Shown here: positions 32,025 to 39,399 of the stretch, piece after piece | How the letters are laid out: each line of letters begins with the position of its first letter | Position numbering within the stretch: position 1 is the first letter of the stretch | Origin: Ruminococcus sp. Phil15 | Lineage (GTDB): Bacteria > Bacillota > Clostridia > Oscillospirales > Ruminococcaceae | DNA: 43,607 nt | Assembly: GCA_001940995.1 (NCBI GenBank) | Contig: MSHC01000024.1 | Coordinates: 1-43,607, forward strand | Reading direction: 5' to 3' | Notes under the pieces: generated by a model | What the model saw: the letters and a program-made list of their open reading frames with translations, nothing else | The model's database searches: none | Told to the model about the DNA's origin: nothing | Made by a program: the position numbers and the translations under genes

Positions 32025-33404
32025 ATGGCTTTTGAAGGACTTTCCGACAAGCTCGGCGGAGTATTCAAGCGTCTCAGATCAAGAGGACGACTCACAGAAA
32101 ATGACGTTAAAGAGGCAATGCGCGAGGTCAAGCTTGCGCTTATCGAAGCTGACGTAAGCTACAAGGTCACTAAGGATTTCGTAAGCAAGGTTACCGAGAG
32201 AGCTGTTGGTGAGGACGTATTAAAGAGCCTTACCCCTGCTCAACAGGTTATTAAGATTGTTAACGAGGAGCTTATTTCCCTTATGGGAAACGGCGACCCT
32301 AAGATAAACTTCCCCAGCAAGCCGCCCTGCGTTATTATGATGGTCGGACTTCAGGGCAGCGGTAAGACAACGCACGCCGCAAAGCTTGCCAAGTATTTCA
32401 AAGCTCAGGACAAACGTCCGCTTCTCGTTGGCTGTGACGTTTACAGACCTGCGGCCATTGACCAGCTCAAGATTGTGGGTGAAAAGGCAGGAGTTCCGGT
32501 ATTTGAAATGGGACAGATCGACCCGAGAGAAATCTCAAAGAAAGCGCTTGCCTACGCAAAGGACTACGGCCACGACCTTGTTATCATAGACACTGCGGGT
32601 AGACTTCACATAGACGAAGAGCTTATGCAGGAGCTTGTTGACATCAAGGATATTGTTCAGCCAAACGAGATTATGCTCGTTGTTGACGCTATGACGGGTC
32701 AGGACGCTGTAAATGTTGCATCATCATTTGACGAAGCGCTCGGCATTGACGGTGTTCTTATTTCTAAGCTTGACTCTGACACAAGAGGCGGCGCTGCGCT
32801 TTCGGTACTTTCCGTAACAGGCAAGCCTATCAAGTTTGTAGGTATGGGCGAAAAGCTTGACGAATTTGAGCTGTTCCACCCTGACAGAATGGCTTCGAGA
32901 ATACTCGGAATGGGTGACGTTCTTACTCTCATAGAAAAGGCACAGCAGACGATCGACGAGGAAGAAGCGCTAAAGCTTGCAAACAAGATGAAAACTGAGG
33001 CGTTCGACCTCAACGACCTTCTTGACCAGATGAAGCAGATCAAAAAGCTCGGTTCTATGAAATCAATTCTCGGAATGATTCCGGGTCTTGGAAACAAGAT
33101 CGGCGACGCTGAATCGGAGGCGGGCGAAAAGGCGCTCAAGCAGACTGAGGCTATCATCAACTCGATGACCCCTGCTGAAAGAAGAAAGCCGTCTATCATA
33201 AATCCTAACAGGAAGCGCAGAATCGCCGCCGGAAGCGGAAACGAGGTTTCCGACGTCAACAGACTTTTAAAGCAGTTCGAGCAGATGCAGAAGATGATGA
33301 AGCAGTTCGGCATCGGAGGCAAAATGAACGGCAAAAAAGCAAAGATGAACAGAGCCGCACTCCTCAGAGGACTTGGCGGCAACGGCGGCTTCCCCGGTAT
33401 GTAA
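32025..33404 (+). CDS. ffh: Signal recognition particle GTPase Ffh
   Basis: Ffh binds signal sequences on ribosomes and, with 4.5S/6S RNA and FtsY, delivers membrane proteins. The NG domain (about 1-295) has G1 GLQGSGKTT at 108-116, DVYRPAAIDQL, and DTAGRLH. The methionine-rich M domain (about 325-459) has QMQKMMKQFGIGGKM and the RNA-binding SxxNPxRKRRIAAGSG region. Length is about 459 residues. Of the two adjacent ATGs, the second (32025) has the better distance from GGAGG. The 3' end has the Gly/Lys/Met-rich tail common in the family. Confidence 0.97.
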   Translation: MAFEGLSDKLGGVFKRLRSRGRLTENDVKEAMREVKLALIEADVSYKVTKDFVSKVTERAVGEDVLKSLTPAQQVIKIVNEELISLMGNGDPKINFPSKPPCVIMMVGLQGSGKTTHAAKLAKYFKAQDKRPLLVGCDVYRPAAIDQLKIVGEKAGVPVFEMGQIDPREISKKALAYAKDYGHDLVIIDTAGRLHIDEELMQELVDIKDIVQPNEIMLVVDAMTGQDAVNVASSFDEALGIDGVLISKLDSDTRGGAALSVLSVTGKPIKFVGMGEKLDEFELFHPDRMASRILGMGDVLTLIEKAQQTIDEEEALKLANKMKTEAFDLNDLLDQMKQIKKLGSMKSILGMIPGLGNKIGDAESEAGEKALKQTEAIINSMTPAERRKPSIINPNRKRRIAAGSGNEVSDVNRLLKQFEQMQKMMKQFGIGGKMNGKKAKMNRAALLRGLGGNGGFPGM

Positions 33405-33479
33405 ACAATGGGCAACTAATTACAGCTTATCAGTGCGAAAGCATTGACATATATCTTATCTTTCGGAGGTGAATTACAA

Positions 33480-33722
33480 ATGGCAGTTAAAATCAGACTC
33501 AGAAGAATGGGCGCTAAGAAAAATCCTTTCTATCGTGTTGTTGTTGCAGATTCCAGATACCCAAGAGACGGTCGTTTCATCGAAGAACTCGGTTACTATG
33601 ACCCAACTAAGGAGCCGGTAGTTTTCAACGTTGACGGCGAAAAGGCTAAGTCCTGGATCGGAAAGGGCGCACAGCCAACAGATACTGTTAAGGCTCTTTT
33701 CAAGAAGAACGGCGTTCTTTAA
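33480..33722 (+). CDS. rpsP: 30S ribosomal protein S16
   Basis: The 80-residue protein begins [20 protein letters not shown] and contains [18 protein letters not shown], the classic bS16 sequence. The ATG at 33480 has GGAGGTG upstream; an in-frame start at 33444 is not used in the family. It follows ffh and precedes khpA, the normal order. rimM, trmD and rplS, which often follow khpA, are absent here. Confidence 0.97.
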   Translation: MAVKIRLRRMGAKKNPFYRVVVADSRYPRDGRFIEELGYYDPTKEPVVFNVDGEKAKSWIGKGAQPTDTVKALFKKNGVL

Positions 33723-33769
33723 TCATCTCATTCGTTTTTCAGTTTTCATGAGACCGGAGGTGTTCTACA

Positions 33770-34003
33770 ATGGAAAATCTTCTTAGAACAATCGTTACAG
33801 AGCTCGTCGAAAACAAGGATGCAATAGAGATTACAGTTGCTGAACCGAATGAGGAAGGCACTGTTGTTTATCATCTCCACGTTGCTCCTGACGACATGGG
33901 CAGAGTTATCGGAAAGCAGGGCAGAATCGCTAAGGCTATCAGGACAGTCATGAGAGCAGGCGCTTCAAGAATCGACCAGAAAATTATGGTTGAGATCAAC
34001 TAA
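33770..34003 (+). CDS. khpA: KH-domain RNA-binding protein KhpA
   Basis: The 77-residue single KH-domain protein has the GxxG loop in MGRVIGKQGRIAKAIRTV. KhpA binds RNA, with KhpB in streptococci, and affects cell division and elongation. GGAGG precedes the ATG by 9 nt. Its place after rpsP is conserved across Firmicutes. Confidence 0.95.
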   Translation: MENLLRTIVTELVENKDAIEITVAEPNEEGTVVYHLHVAPDDMGRVIGKQGRIAKAIRTVMRAGASRIDQKIMVEIN

Positions 34004-34064
34004 TGCTTTGATTTCGCCGATTAAATCTTCACTCCTTGCCAATAATGGTATGGGGTGATTTTTT

Positions 34065-34427
34065 ATGCCAAAAAAGAGGGCTTCAAAGCTGAGGCTTTCG
34101 GTAGTCGGCGGACTGTGCGGAATGATGAACGGGATATTCGGGTCGGGCGGCGGACTTGTGGCTGTCCCCTCTTTACAAAAATGCGGATTTTCGGTAAAAA
34201 AGTCGCACGCAAGCTCGATTGCGCTAACCGGTGCATTCAGCATGATAAGCGCTGTAACTTATGCCATGAACGGATACGCAGATCTCGGTATGGCATTAAG
34301 ATATATTCCGGGAGGAATTGCAGGAGCGATAGTGGGTGCGCTTTTGATGAAGCGGATATCACCTGCCGTACTCAAAAGGATATTCGGGGTAATTCTGATA
34401 ATTTCGGGGGTGCGTTTATTTTTATGA
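34065..34427 (+). CDS. Half-size TauE/SafE family permease, first subunit
   Basis: The 120-residue membrane protein matches one half of a TauE/SafE (DUF81) sulfite or organosulfur exporter. It has about four hydrophobic segments and a glycine-rich hallmark loop FGSGGGLVAVP near 26-36. Full-length members have two such halves in about 250 residues. The next gene begins inside this one's stop codon (ATGA overlap at 34424-34427) and encodes a second half, so the pair likely forms a heteromer. GGGGTGA lies about 6 nt before the ATG. The substrate is unknown. Confidence 0.85.
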   Translation: MPKKRASKLRLSVVGGLCGMMNGIFGSGGGLVAVPSLQKCGFSVKKSHASSIALTGAFSMISAVTYAMNGYADLGMALRYIPGGIAGAIVGALLMKRISPAVLKRIFGVILIISGVRLFL

Positions 34428-34807
34428 GCATACTTACTGCAACGCTCGTCGGATTTGCGTCCGGGCTTACTGCATCGCTTGGACTGGGCGGCGGAATGGT
34501 ACTGCTTTTATATCTTACTGCGATACTTGGCATATCCCAGCTCGAAGCACAGGCGGTAAATCTATTGTTCTTTTTGCCGATTGCCCTTATTTCGCTCATA
34601 ATCCACTCTAAATCGCATCTTATAGAATTTAAGGTAATTCTCCCCTCTTTAGCCGTGGGAGCGATTTCTGCTGCTTTATTTTCGTTTACAGCGAGATTTA
34701 TAGGTTCTATATATCTGCAAAAGGCATTTGCTGTGCTTATTATCATAATCGGGTTAAAAGAAGTTTTTGCAAAGGCCAGCAGAGGAAAAAAACAAGATAG
34801 ATATTAA
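34424..34807 (+). CDS. Half-size TauE/SafE family permease, second subunit
   Basis: The 127-residue protein has about four hydrophobic segments and its own hallmark loop SLGLGGGMVLLLYLTA (near 19-34), diverged from that of the first half. Its ATG overlaps the stop of the upstream gene in ATGA, so translation is probably coupled. A longer open frame in this phase starts earlier but overlaps the first gene and looks non-coding there. A terminator follows. A frameshift in one original gene is possible but less likely, because both halves have proper ends. Confidence 0.83.
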   Translation: MSILTATLVGFASGLTASLGLGGGMVLLLYLTAILGISQLEAQAVNLLFFLPIALISLIIHSKSHLIEFKVILPSLAVGAISAALFSFTARFIGSIYLQKAFAVLIIIIGLKEVFAKASRGKKQDRY

Positions 34808-34835
34808 AGGCTATAAAACAAACTACGGACAACAA

Positions 34836-34883
34836 AAATCCTCACGGTACTGCAAAAACTCAGCATCGTGAGGATTGGTTTTT
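34836..34883. terminator. Bidirectional terminator
   Basis: AATCCTCACG and CGTGAGGATT form a 10-bp stem with further partial pairing, and a T run follows on the plus strand. It lies between the convergent permease pair and yebC. Confidence 0.8.
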
Positions 34884-34893
34884 ATTGTTTCAA

Positions 34894-35637
34894 TTAGTCC
34901 TCGTCCGGTTCTTCCGGCATATCCCAGTTATGGTAAACATTCTGGACATCGTCGTTCTCGTCGAGCGCATCGAGGAGCAGACGCATTTTTCTGATTGCGT
35001 CCTCATCAGTAAGAGCTGTATAGGTAGACGGTACCTGCTCGTCCTCTGCGGAGATAACGTTATATCCCATACCTCTGAAGCTTTCTGCGACAGAAGAAAC
35101 GTCGTTCGGCTCACAGATTACTTCGATAATCTCGCCCTCGATATTGAAATCGCTTGCGCCTGCTTCAAAAACATCTTCCATAACCTTATCCTCGTCCTGA
35201 CCTGTATAATCAAGGACGATTGTTCCCTGTCTTGTAAACATAAAGGAAACGCAGCCCGATGTTCCGAGGTTTCCGCCGTACTTATCAAAATAGTGGCGGA
35301 TATCGCCTGCTGTTCTGTTCTTATTGTCTGTAAGGGTTTCTACTATAACGGCAACACCGCAAGGACCATATCCCTCGTAGACGTTGCTTTCGTAGTTTGT
35401 CTTATCTGCGTCGCCTGCGGCTTTCTTGATAATTCTGTCGATATTATCGTTCGGCACATTGTTGGACTTAGCCTTTGCGATAAGCTCACGAAGCTTTGCG
35501 TTATTGTTAGGGTCGGCGCCGCCTTCCTTAACTACAACTGCGATTTCTCTGCCGATTTTTGTAAAGACCTTAGCTCTTGCACCATCGGTAGCTTCCTTTT
35601 TTCTTCTAATGGTTGCCCATTTTGAATGTCCTGACAT
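34894..35637 (-). CDS. yebC: YebC/PmpR family protein
   Basis: The 247-residue protein begins MSGHSKWATIRRKKEATDGARAKVFTKIGREI, cut here by convention at its diagnostic MSGHSKW start. It carries the family's acidic C-terminal domain. YebC proteins were described as transcription regulators; more recent work on some members links them to translation of proline-rich sequences. GGAGG lies 6 nt before the ATG. It follows mrnC by 24 nt and ends the rplU-obg transcript. Confidence 0.95.
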   Translation of the reverse strand: MSGHSKWATIRRKKEATDGARAKVFTKIGREIAVVVKEGGADPNNNAKLRELIAKAKSNNVPNDNIDRIIKKAAGDADKTNYESNVYEGYGPCGVAVIVETLTDNKNRTAGDIRHYFDKYGGNLGTSGCVSFMFTRQGTIVLDYTGQDEDKVMEDVFEAGASDFNIEGEIIEVICEPNDVSSVAESFRGMGYNVISAEDEQVPSTYTALTDEDAIRKMRLLLDALDENDDVQNVYHNWDMPEEPDED

Positions 35638-35661
35638 AAAAATCCTCCATTCAGATAAATC

Positions 35662-36084
35662 TTATAGTGAACCGAAGACGTCCTCCTCGGAACAGTTCCA
35701 AACAAATTCAAAAATTTTGTCGAGTCTTTCGGTTCTTCCCTCAAGATAGAGAAAACCGAACAGGCACTCAAGACCTGTTGCAAGGCGATACTGTGTGGCT
35801 GTTGAATGCTTGGGCGGAGATACTCCGTTCGCATTTTTGCCCCGTCTTGCGATATACTGCTCGTCCTCTGTTAAAAAACCGCTGTCTACAAGCTTATTCA
35901 TAGCCATTGACTGATACTCGGCGCAGACCTTTTTCACGGCTATGCTATGGAGCTTTGAAGCCGGCATATTTGCATAGAGGACAATTTTAGTTCTTACATA
36001 AATCTCGTACACGGCGTCACCCAGAAAAGACAGGGTTAGCGGACTGTACTGATTTACAGTTCTATGGTCAAGCGGAAGATTCAT
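35662..36084 (-). CDS. mrnC: Mini-ribonuclease III
   Basis: Mini-III is an RNase III catalytic domain without the double-stranded RNA-binding domain; in B. subtilis it matures 23S rRNA ends. The 140-residue protein has the catalytic motif LSFLGDAVYEIYVR with Asp23 and the C-terminal GLECLFGFLYLEG, which supplies the second acidic residue. Length is typical. It begins 12 nt after obg. Confidence 0.93.
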   Translation of the reverse strand: MNLPLDHRTVNQYSPLTLSFLGDAVYEIYVRTKIVLYANMPASKLHSIAVKKVCAEYQSMAMNKLVDSGFLTEDEQYIARRGKNANGVSPPKHSTATQYRLATGLECLFGFLYLEGRTERLDKIFEFVWNCSEEDVFGSL

Positions 36085-36096
36085 AGCTGCTCCCCT

Positions 36097-37374
36097 TTAC
36101 CTTACATATTCAAACTCAAAGTCGAAGATTGAAACTACATCGCCTTCGTTAATTCCCATTTCTTCAAGCTTATCAATAACGCCCGTATCTCTCAGCACCT
36201 TCTGGAAATACAGCAGAGAATCATAGCTATCGACGTTGACTGCACGGAGGATATCCCACAGCCATGCCGCCTCGACAAAGTATACTCCGTCTTCAACGGT
36301 TACCTCAAAGTCACGGTTAGTAATAAGCTTTTCACGAAGCTCGTCCACGGTAAGAGGCTGCGCTTCAAATTCCTTTATAGGCGGCAGACTGCGAAGCTCC
36401 TCGCCTACTGCTATAGCAAGCTCCTTAGTGCCTGCTGTTGTTGCGGCTGAAATTTCAAAGAACAAAAGACCTTTGCTTTCGATATAGCTTCTGAACGCAT
36501 CGAGCTGTTCTTTTGTTGCCATATCGGATTTATTTGCGGCAACGATCTGGGGCGCTGCTGCCAGCTCCTCGCTGAAGTTTTCAAGCTCTTTGTTAATAAT
36601 TTCAAAGTCGCTTACGGGGTCTCTGCCCTCGATGCCCGACACGTCCACGACGTGTACGATAAGCCTGCATCTTTCAACGTGGCGCAAAAATTCATGGCCC
36701 AGACCTACGCCCTCGCTTGCACCCTCGATAAGTCCCGGAATATCTGCAACGACATACGAATAGTCATCATCTACCTTTACGACGCCGAGGACGGGAGTAA
36801 GCGTAGTAAAGTGGTAGTTTGCGATTTTAGGACGTGCGGCTGAAATCACAGAAATAAGGGTTGATTTTCCGACATTAGGGAAGCCTACGAGTCCTACGTC
36901 AGCGAGAAGTTTAAGTTCCAATATGACGTTATACTCATCTCCACGGAATCCCGGCTTTGCAAACTTAGGAATTTGTCTTGTAGAGGTTGCGAAGTGGGCA
37001 TTTCCTCTTCCGCCCTTACCACCTCTTGCGACCACGACAGGCTCTATGCCCGACATATCGGCAAGTATTCTACCGCTGTCTGCGTCCTTTATGACAGTAC
37101 CTCTAGGAACCTTGATAATAACAGGCTCTGCATTTCTTCCCGAGCAGTTACGGGAGCTTCCGTCTGCGCCCTTTGGAGCAACAAATTTTCTCTTTGCACG
37201 AAATTCGATGAGGTTTGTCATTGCGGTATTTACGACAAACACGATATCTCCGCCTCTGCCACCGTCGCCGCCGTCAGGTCCGCCTGCTGCGACATACTTC
37301 TCTCTATGAAATGACACGCAGCCGTCTCCGCCGTCGCCTGCTTTAATATAGATTTTTGCCTTATCTACAAACAT
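36097..37374 (-). CDS. obg: GTPase Obg/CgtA
   Basis: Obg is an essential GTPase of 50S ribosome assembly and stress control, and in B. subtilis is needed for sporulation initiation. The 425-residue protein has the glycine-rich Obg fold (1-157, GGPDGGDGGRGGDIVF), the G domain with GFPNVGKST at 164-172, DIPGLIEGA and NKSD, and a C-terminal OCT domain (about 345-425). The ATG at 37374 has AAGGAG 6 nt upstream; an in-frame start at 37392 lies over that site. It follows rpmA after a terminator-like hairpin. Confidence 0.96.
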   Translation of the reverse strand: MFVDKAKIYIKAGDGGDGCVSFHREKYVAAGGPDGGDGGRGGDIVFVVNTAMTNLIEFRAKRKFVAPKGADGSSRNCSGRNAEPVIIKVPRGTVIKDADSGRILADMSGIEPVVVARGGKGGRGNAHFATSTRQIPKFAKPGFRGDEYNVILELKLLADVGLVGFPNVGKSTLISVISAARPKIANYHFTTLTPVLGVVKVDDDYSYVVADIPGLIEGASEGVGLGHEFLRHVERCRLIVHVVDVSGIEGRDPVSDFEIINKELENFSEELAAAPQIVAANKSDMATKEQLDAFRSYIESKGLLFFEISAATTAGTKELAIAVGEELRSLPPIKEFEAQPLTVDELREKLITNRDFEVTVEDGVYFVEAAWLWDILRAVNVDSYDSLLYFQKVLRDTGVIDKLEEMGINEGDVVSIFDFEFEYVR

Positions 37375-37419
37375 TCTTTTCTCCTTAAACACATTGCAGC
37401 GTTCCGCAATTCAACAACA

Positions 37420-37449
37420 AAACCCCAAGCATTAAAGCTTTGGGGTTTT
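37420..37449 (-). terminator. Hairpin between rpmA and obg
   Basis: AACCCCAAGC and GCTTTGGGGTT pair around a short loop, and TTTTGTTG follows on the minus strand. Partial termination would give more ribosomal-protein mRNA than obg mRNA. Confidence 0.7.
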
Positions 37450-37466
37450 TATGCTTGTAAATGAAA

Positions 37467-37748
37467 TTATGCCTCTGGGTAAACAGAAACCTGCTTTCTG
37501 TCCTTACCCATTCTTTCAAACTTTACAACGCCGTCGGTTGTAGCAAAGAGAGTATCGTCAGAACCCCTGCCTACGTTTGTTCCTGCGTGGAAGTGTGTAC
37601 CTCTCTGGCGAACGAGAATGTTGCCTGCGAGTACGAACTGTCCGTCTGCTCTCTTAACACCGAGTCTCTTTGCCTGAGAGTCACGTCCGTTCTTTGTAGA
37701 ACCGGAACCCTTCTTATGAGCAAAGAACTGCATAGAAATTCTAATCAT
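37467..37748 (-). CDS. rpmA: 50S ribosomal protein L27
   Basis: bL27 sits near the peptidyl-transferase centre. The 93-residue protein has the Firmicutes N-terminal extension MIRISMQFF before [15 protein letters not shown]. In Staphylococcus the equivalent extension ending in QFF must be removed by Prp so that the mature protein begins with the next Ala. Its protease gene prp is the next gene upstream, which supports the same processing here. Confidence 0.97.
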   Translation of the reverse strand: MIRISMQFFAHKKGSGSTKNGRDSQAKRLGVKRADGQFVLAGNILVRQRGTHFHAGTNVGRGSDDTLFATTDGVVKFERMGKDRKQVSVYPEA

Positions 37749-37785
37749 GGTAATCCTCCATTCCTTATCTGAAATGTTGCCGTAA

Positions 37786-38109
37786 TTAAGAAGCTGTCTT
37801 AGTTACGATTTTAATGGAGCCCGGAAACTCGTCCGACAAGATATCCATCTGCATAAGCAGACCGAGTATCAGCTTATCGCCGTTGCCGTCCTTATCTTCA
37901 ACGAGCTTTAAGAGTATTTCATCTTCATTGACCTTGACCTTGGCATTAACCTTAAACACCTCAGTCATGGTATTTGCGGTAAGCATCACCGCTGAGGAAA
38001 CGCTTGCACAGGCAATATCGTTTCCGTACTCGGCATAACCTGCGTGGCCTGAAATCTCAAATCCAAGCATTTTGTTATCCGATGATTTGTAGAATACGGC
38101 TGTTACCAT
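37786..38109 (-). CDS. prp: Ribosomal processing cysteine protease Prp
   Basis: Prp cleaves the N-terminal extension of bL27. The 107-residue protein has the catalytic pair His22 in [18 protein letters not shown] and Cys34 in the same motif. Length is standard. It lies between rplU and rpmA, with 3 nt to rplU; this order is conserved in Firmicutes. Confidence 0.94.
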   Translation of the reverse strand: MVTAVFYKSSDNKMLGFEISGHAGYAEYGNDIACASVSSAVMLTANTMTEVFKVNAKVKVNEDEILLKLVEDKDGNGDKLILGLLMQMDILSDEFPGSIKIVTKTAS

Positions 38110-38112
38110 TGA

Positions 38113-38424
38113 TTATGCGTTGATAGCGTCGATTCTAACCTGAGTGTAAGGCTGTCTGTGGCCCTGCTTCTTCTTTTCGCCCTTCTTTGGCTTGTAAGTA
38201 AACACTGTGATCTTCTTAGCCTTGCCGTTTTTGAGAACCGTTGCTGCAACGCTTGCGCCGTCAACGTAAGGAGCTCCTACTGTTGTAGCGTCGTCCTTGC
38301 CTACTGCGAGGACCTTGTCAAAGTTTACCTTTGCTTCTGCTTCAGCTGAAAGCTTTTCGATAAAGAGGATATCGCCTTCCTTAACCTGATACTGCTTTCC
38401 GCCTGTCTCGATTACTGCGTACAT
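38113..38424 (-). CDS. rplU: 50S ribosomal protein L21
   Basis: bL21 binds 23S rRNA. The 103-residue protein starts [18 protein letters not shown] and ends with [18 protein letters not shown], both diagnostic. GGTAGGTG is about 8 nt before the ATG. It is the first gene of rplU-prp-rpmA-obg-mrnC-yebC and has a structured leader. Confidence 0.97.
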   Translation of the reverse strand: MYAVIETGGKQYQVKEGDILFIEKLSAEAEAKVNFDKVLAVGKDDATTVGAPYVDGASVAATVLKNGKAKKITVFTYKPKKGEKKKQGHRQPYTQVRIDAINA

Positions 38425-38512
38425 TCTTGATGCACCTACCTTTTATAAAGAACTCGCTGCGCTCCGGCGTGAGTCTGCACTCAGCTTTTTTGCCGGGAAC
38501 ATGCGGCTTTAC
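38425..38512 (-). promoter_or_regulatory. L21-type structured leader
   Basis: The minus-strand leader contains CCGGC (forward 38492-38496) pairing with GCCGG (38464-38468), and an inner TGAGT/ACTCA hairpin with a 4-nt loop. Its place before rplU and its shape suit the Firmicutes L21 leader, thought to give ribosomal-protein autoregulation. Assignment to that RNA family is inference from position and structure. Confidence 0.6.
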
Positions 38513-38513
38513 T

Positions 38514-38542
38514 ATTATATAATATTTGGCTTTTAAAGTCAA
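38514..38542 (-). promoter_or_regulatory. rplU operon promoter
   Basis: On the minus strand TTGACT (38537-38542) and TATAAT (38514-38519) are separated by 17 nt, just upstream of the leader. Confidence 0.85.
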
Positions 38543-38579
38543 GCTATGCACTGAAAATTTGAAAATGTTAACAAAAAGT

Positions 38580-38870
38580 TTACAATATCAGATTAAGAGT
38601 TTCAGCAAGACTCCTCTGCTGTTCAAGCGTCAGCTTTGAAATTGCCGATACAAGCGGAGGATATATTTCGTTATCGTCTTCCCTGAAAAAATCCGACAGG
38701 CTGATTTTGAGTGCATCACAAAAATACGAGAGGGTTTCGACAGTTGGGTTTTTGTTGCCCAACTCTATATCACGCAAAAAGCTTTGGGATATGCCTGCCA
38801 TATTTGCAAGCTTATTTACCGTATACCCTGCTTCTTCTCTCAGCGCTTTTATTCTTTCTCCGACATTCAT
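38580..38870 (-). CDS. Small XRE-family repressor-like protein
   Basis: The 96-residue protein has an N-terminal cro/C1 helix-turn-helix (ERIKALREEAGYTVNKLANM, then GISQSFLRDIELGNKNPTV) and a short helical C-terminus. It resembles small clostridial repressors. The ATG at 38870 has GGAGGTG 6 nt upstream. It is divergent from a zinc-ribbon gene; a perfect 10-bp inverted repeat in between touches the promoter elements of both, suggesting autoregulation and control of the neighbour. Confidence 0.87.
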   Translation of the reverse strand: MNVGERIKALREEAGYTVNKLANMAGISQSFLRDIELGNKNPTVETLSYFCDALKISLSDFFREDDNEIYPPLVSAISKLTLEQQRSLAETLNLIL

Positions 38871-38907
38871 ACTCAGCACCTCCAGTAATAACAATATAAA
38901 CATTATA

Positions 38908-38943
38908 AGCTCTAAAGAGAAATATAATTACAGCTTTAGAGCT
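38908..38943. promoter_or_regulatory. Candidate operator: perfect inverted repeat
   Basis: AGCTCTAAAG (38908-38917) and CTTTAGAGCT (38934-38943) are exact inverted copies 16 nt apart. The right arm overlaps the -35 box of the zinc-ribbon gene promoter, and the left arm abuts a TATAAT (38902-38907, minus) of the XRE gene. It is a likely binding site for the adjacent XRE protein. Confidence 0.65.
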
Positions 38944-38970
38944 GACAAATTATATTTTTAGTTATATACT
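38942..38970 (+). promoter_or_regulatory. Promoter of the zinc-ribbon gene
   Basis: CTGACA (38942-38947) and TATACT (38965-38970) are separated by 17 nt, 36 nt before the ATG. Confidence 0.6.
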
Positions 38971-39006
38971 GTTATTATCATAGATTATAAAAAGGGGGTA
39001 ATCTAT

Positions 39007-39210
39007 ATGGAAATTAAGGAAATGCGATGTCCTAACTGTAATGCGGAAATTGAGATTGACGATGGTTTCGACACATTTTTCTGCAAATACTGCGGACGAA
39101 AAATTATTCTTGCGGATATGAGCGACGCTAACATCAACGCAAAAGTTAAGCTAAAACAGATGGTCAATGAACGCATACAGAAAAAGCTTATGGCGGCTTC
39201 AATATCATAA
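39007..39210 (+). CDS. Small zinc-ribbon protein, 67 aa
   Basis: An N-terminal zinc ribbon (MRCPNCNAEIEI, then FFCKYCGRK, residues about 7-36) is followed by a charged helical tail. It has no membrane segment. AAGGGGG lies 8 nt before the ATG. It is divergently paired with the XRE gene and has its own terminator. Function is unknown; it could bind nucleic acid or a partner protein, perhaps as target or co-factor of the regulator. Confidence 0.82.
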   Translation: MEIKEMRCPNCNAEIEIDDGFDTFFCKYCGRKIILADMSDANINAKVKLKQMVNERIQKKLMAASIS

Positions 39211-39220
39211 CAACAGCACA

Positions 39221-39249
39221 GAGCCTCCCGTGGTAGGGAGGCTCTTCCT
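39221..39249 (+). terminator. Zinc-ribbon gene terminator
   Basis: GAGCCTCCC and GGGAGGCTC form a perfect 9-bp stem with a 6-nt loop, followed by TTCCTT. Confidence 0.75.
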
Positions 39250-39327
39250 TAATCTGCATATATACTCTTCTCCGTCGCAAGAGGCGAATAAAGCGAGTAT
39301 AGTTACACCTAAAGGAAAAAATTTAGA

Positions 39328-39356
39328 TTGAAAGGCAAAGCAGATTGTGCTATAAT
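39328..39356 (+). promoter_or_regulatory. Promoter of the GH5 cellulase
   Basis: TTGAAA (39328-39333) and TATAAT (39351-39356) are separated by 17 nt, 43 nt before the ATG at 39400. Confidence 0.75.
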
Positions 39357-39399
39357 TTTGGCAACAAGGGGCAATCCCATACCGAAAGGACTGTTTATA

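Noticed and set aside
32699-33415. 238-residue minus-strand open frame, Ser/Pro/Phe-rich
   Set aside because: It is antisense to ffh; its composition mirrors ffh codons.
34055-34432. Upstream part of a 250-residue open frame that ends with the second TauE/SafE half
   Set aside because: It overlaps the first half gene in another frame and is Arg/Cys-rich; the real start is the coupled ATG at 34424.
34424-34807. Single TauE/SafE gene broken by a frameshift
   Set aside because: The upstream half ends in a clean ATGA stop/start overlap and the second half has its own ATG and complete hallmark loop, so two genes are more likely.
34885-35625. 246-residue plus-strand open frame
   Set aside because: It is the complement of yebC and has no family features.
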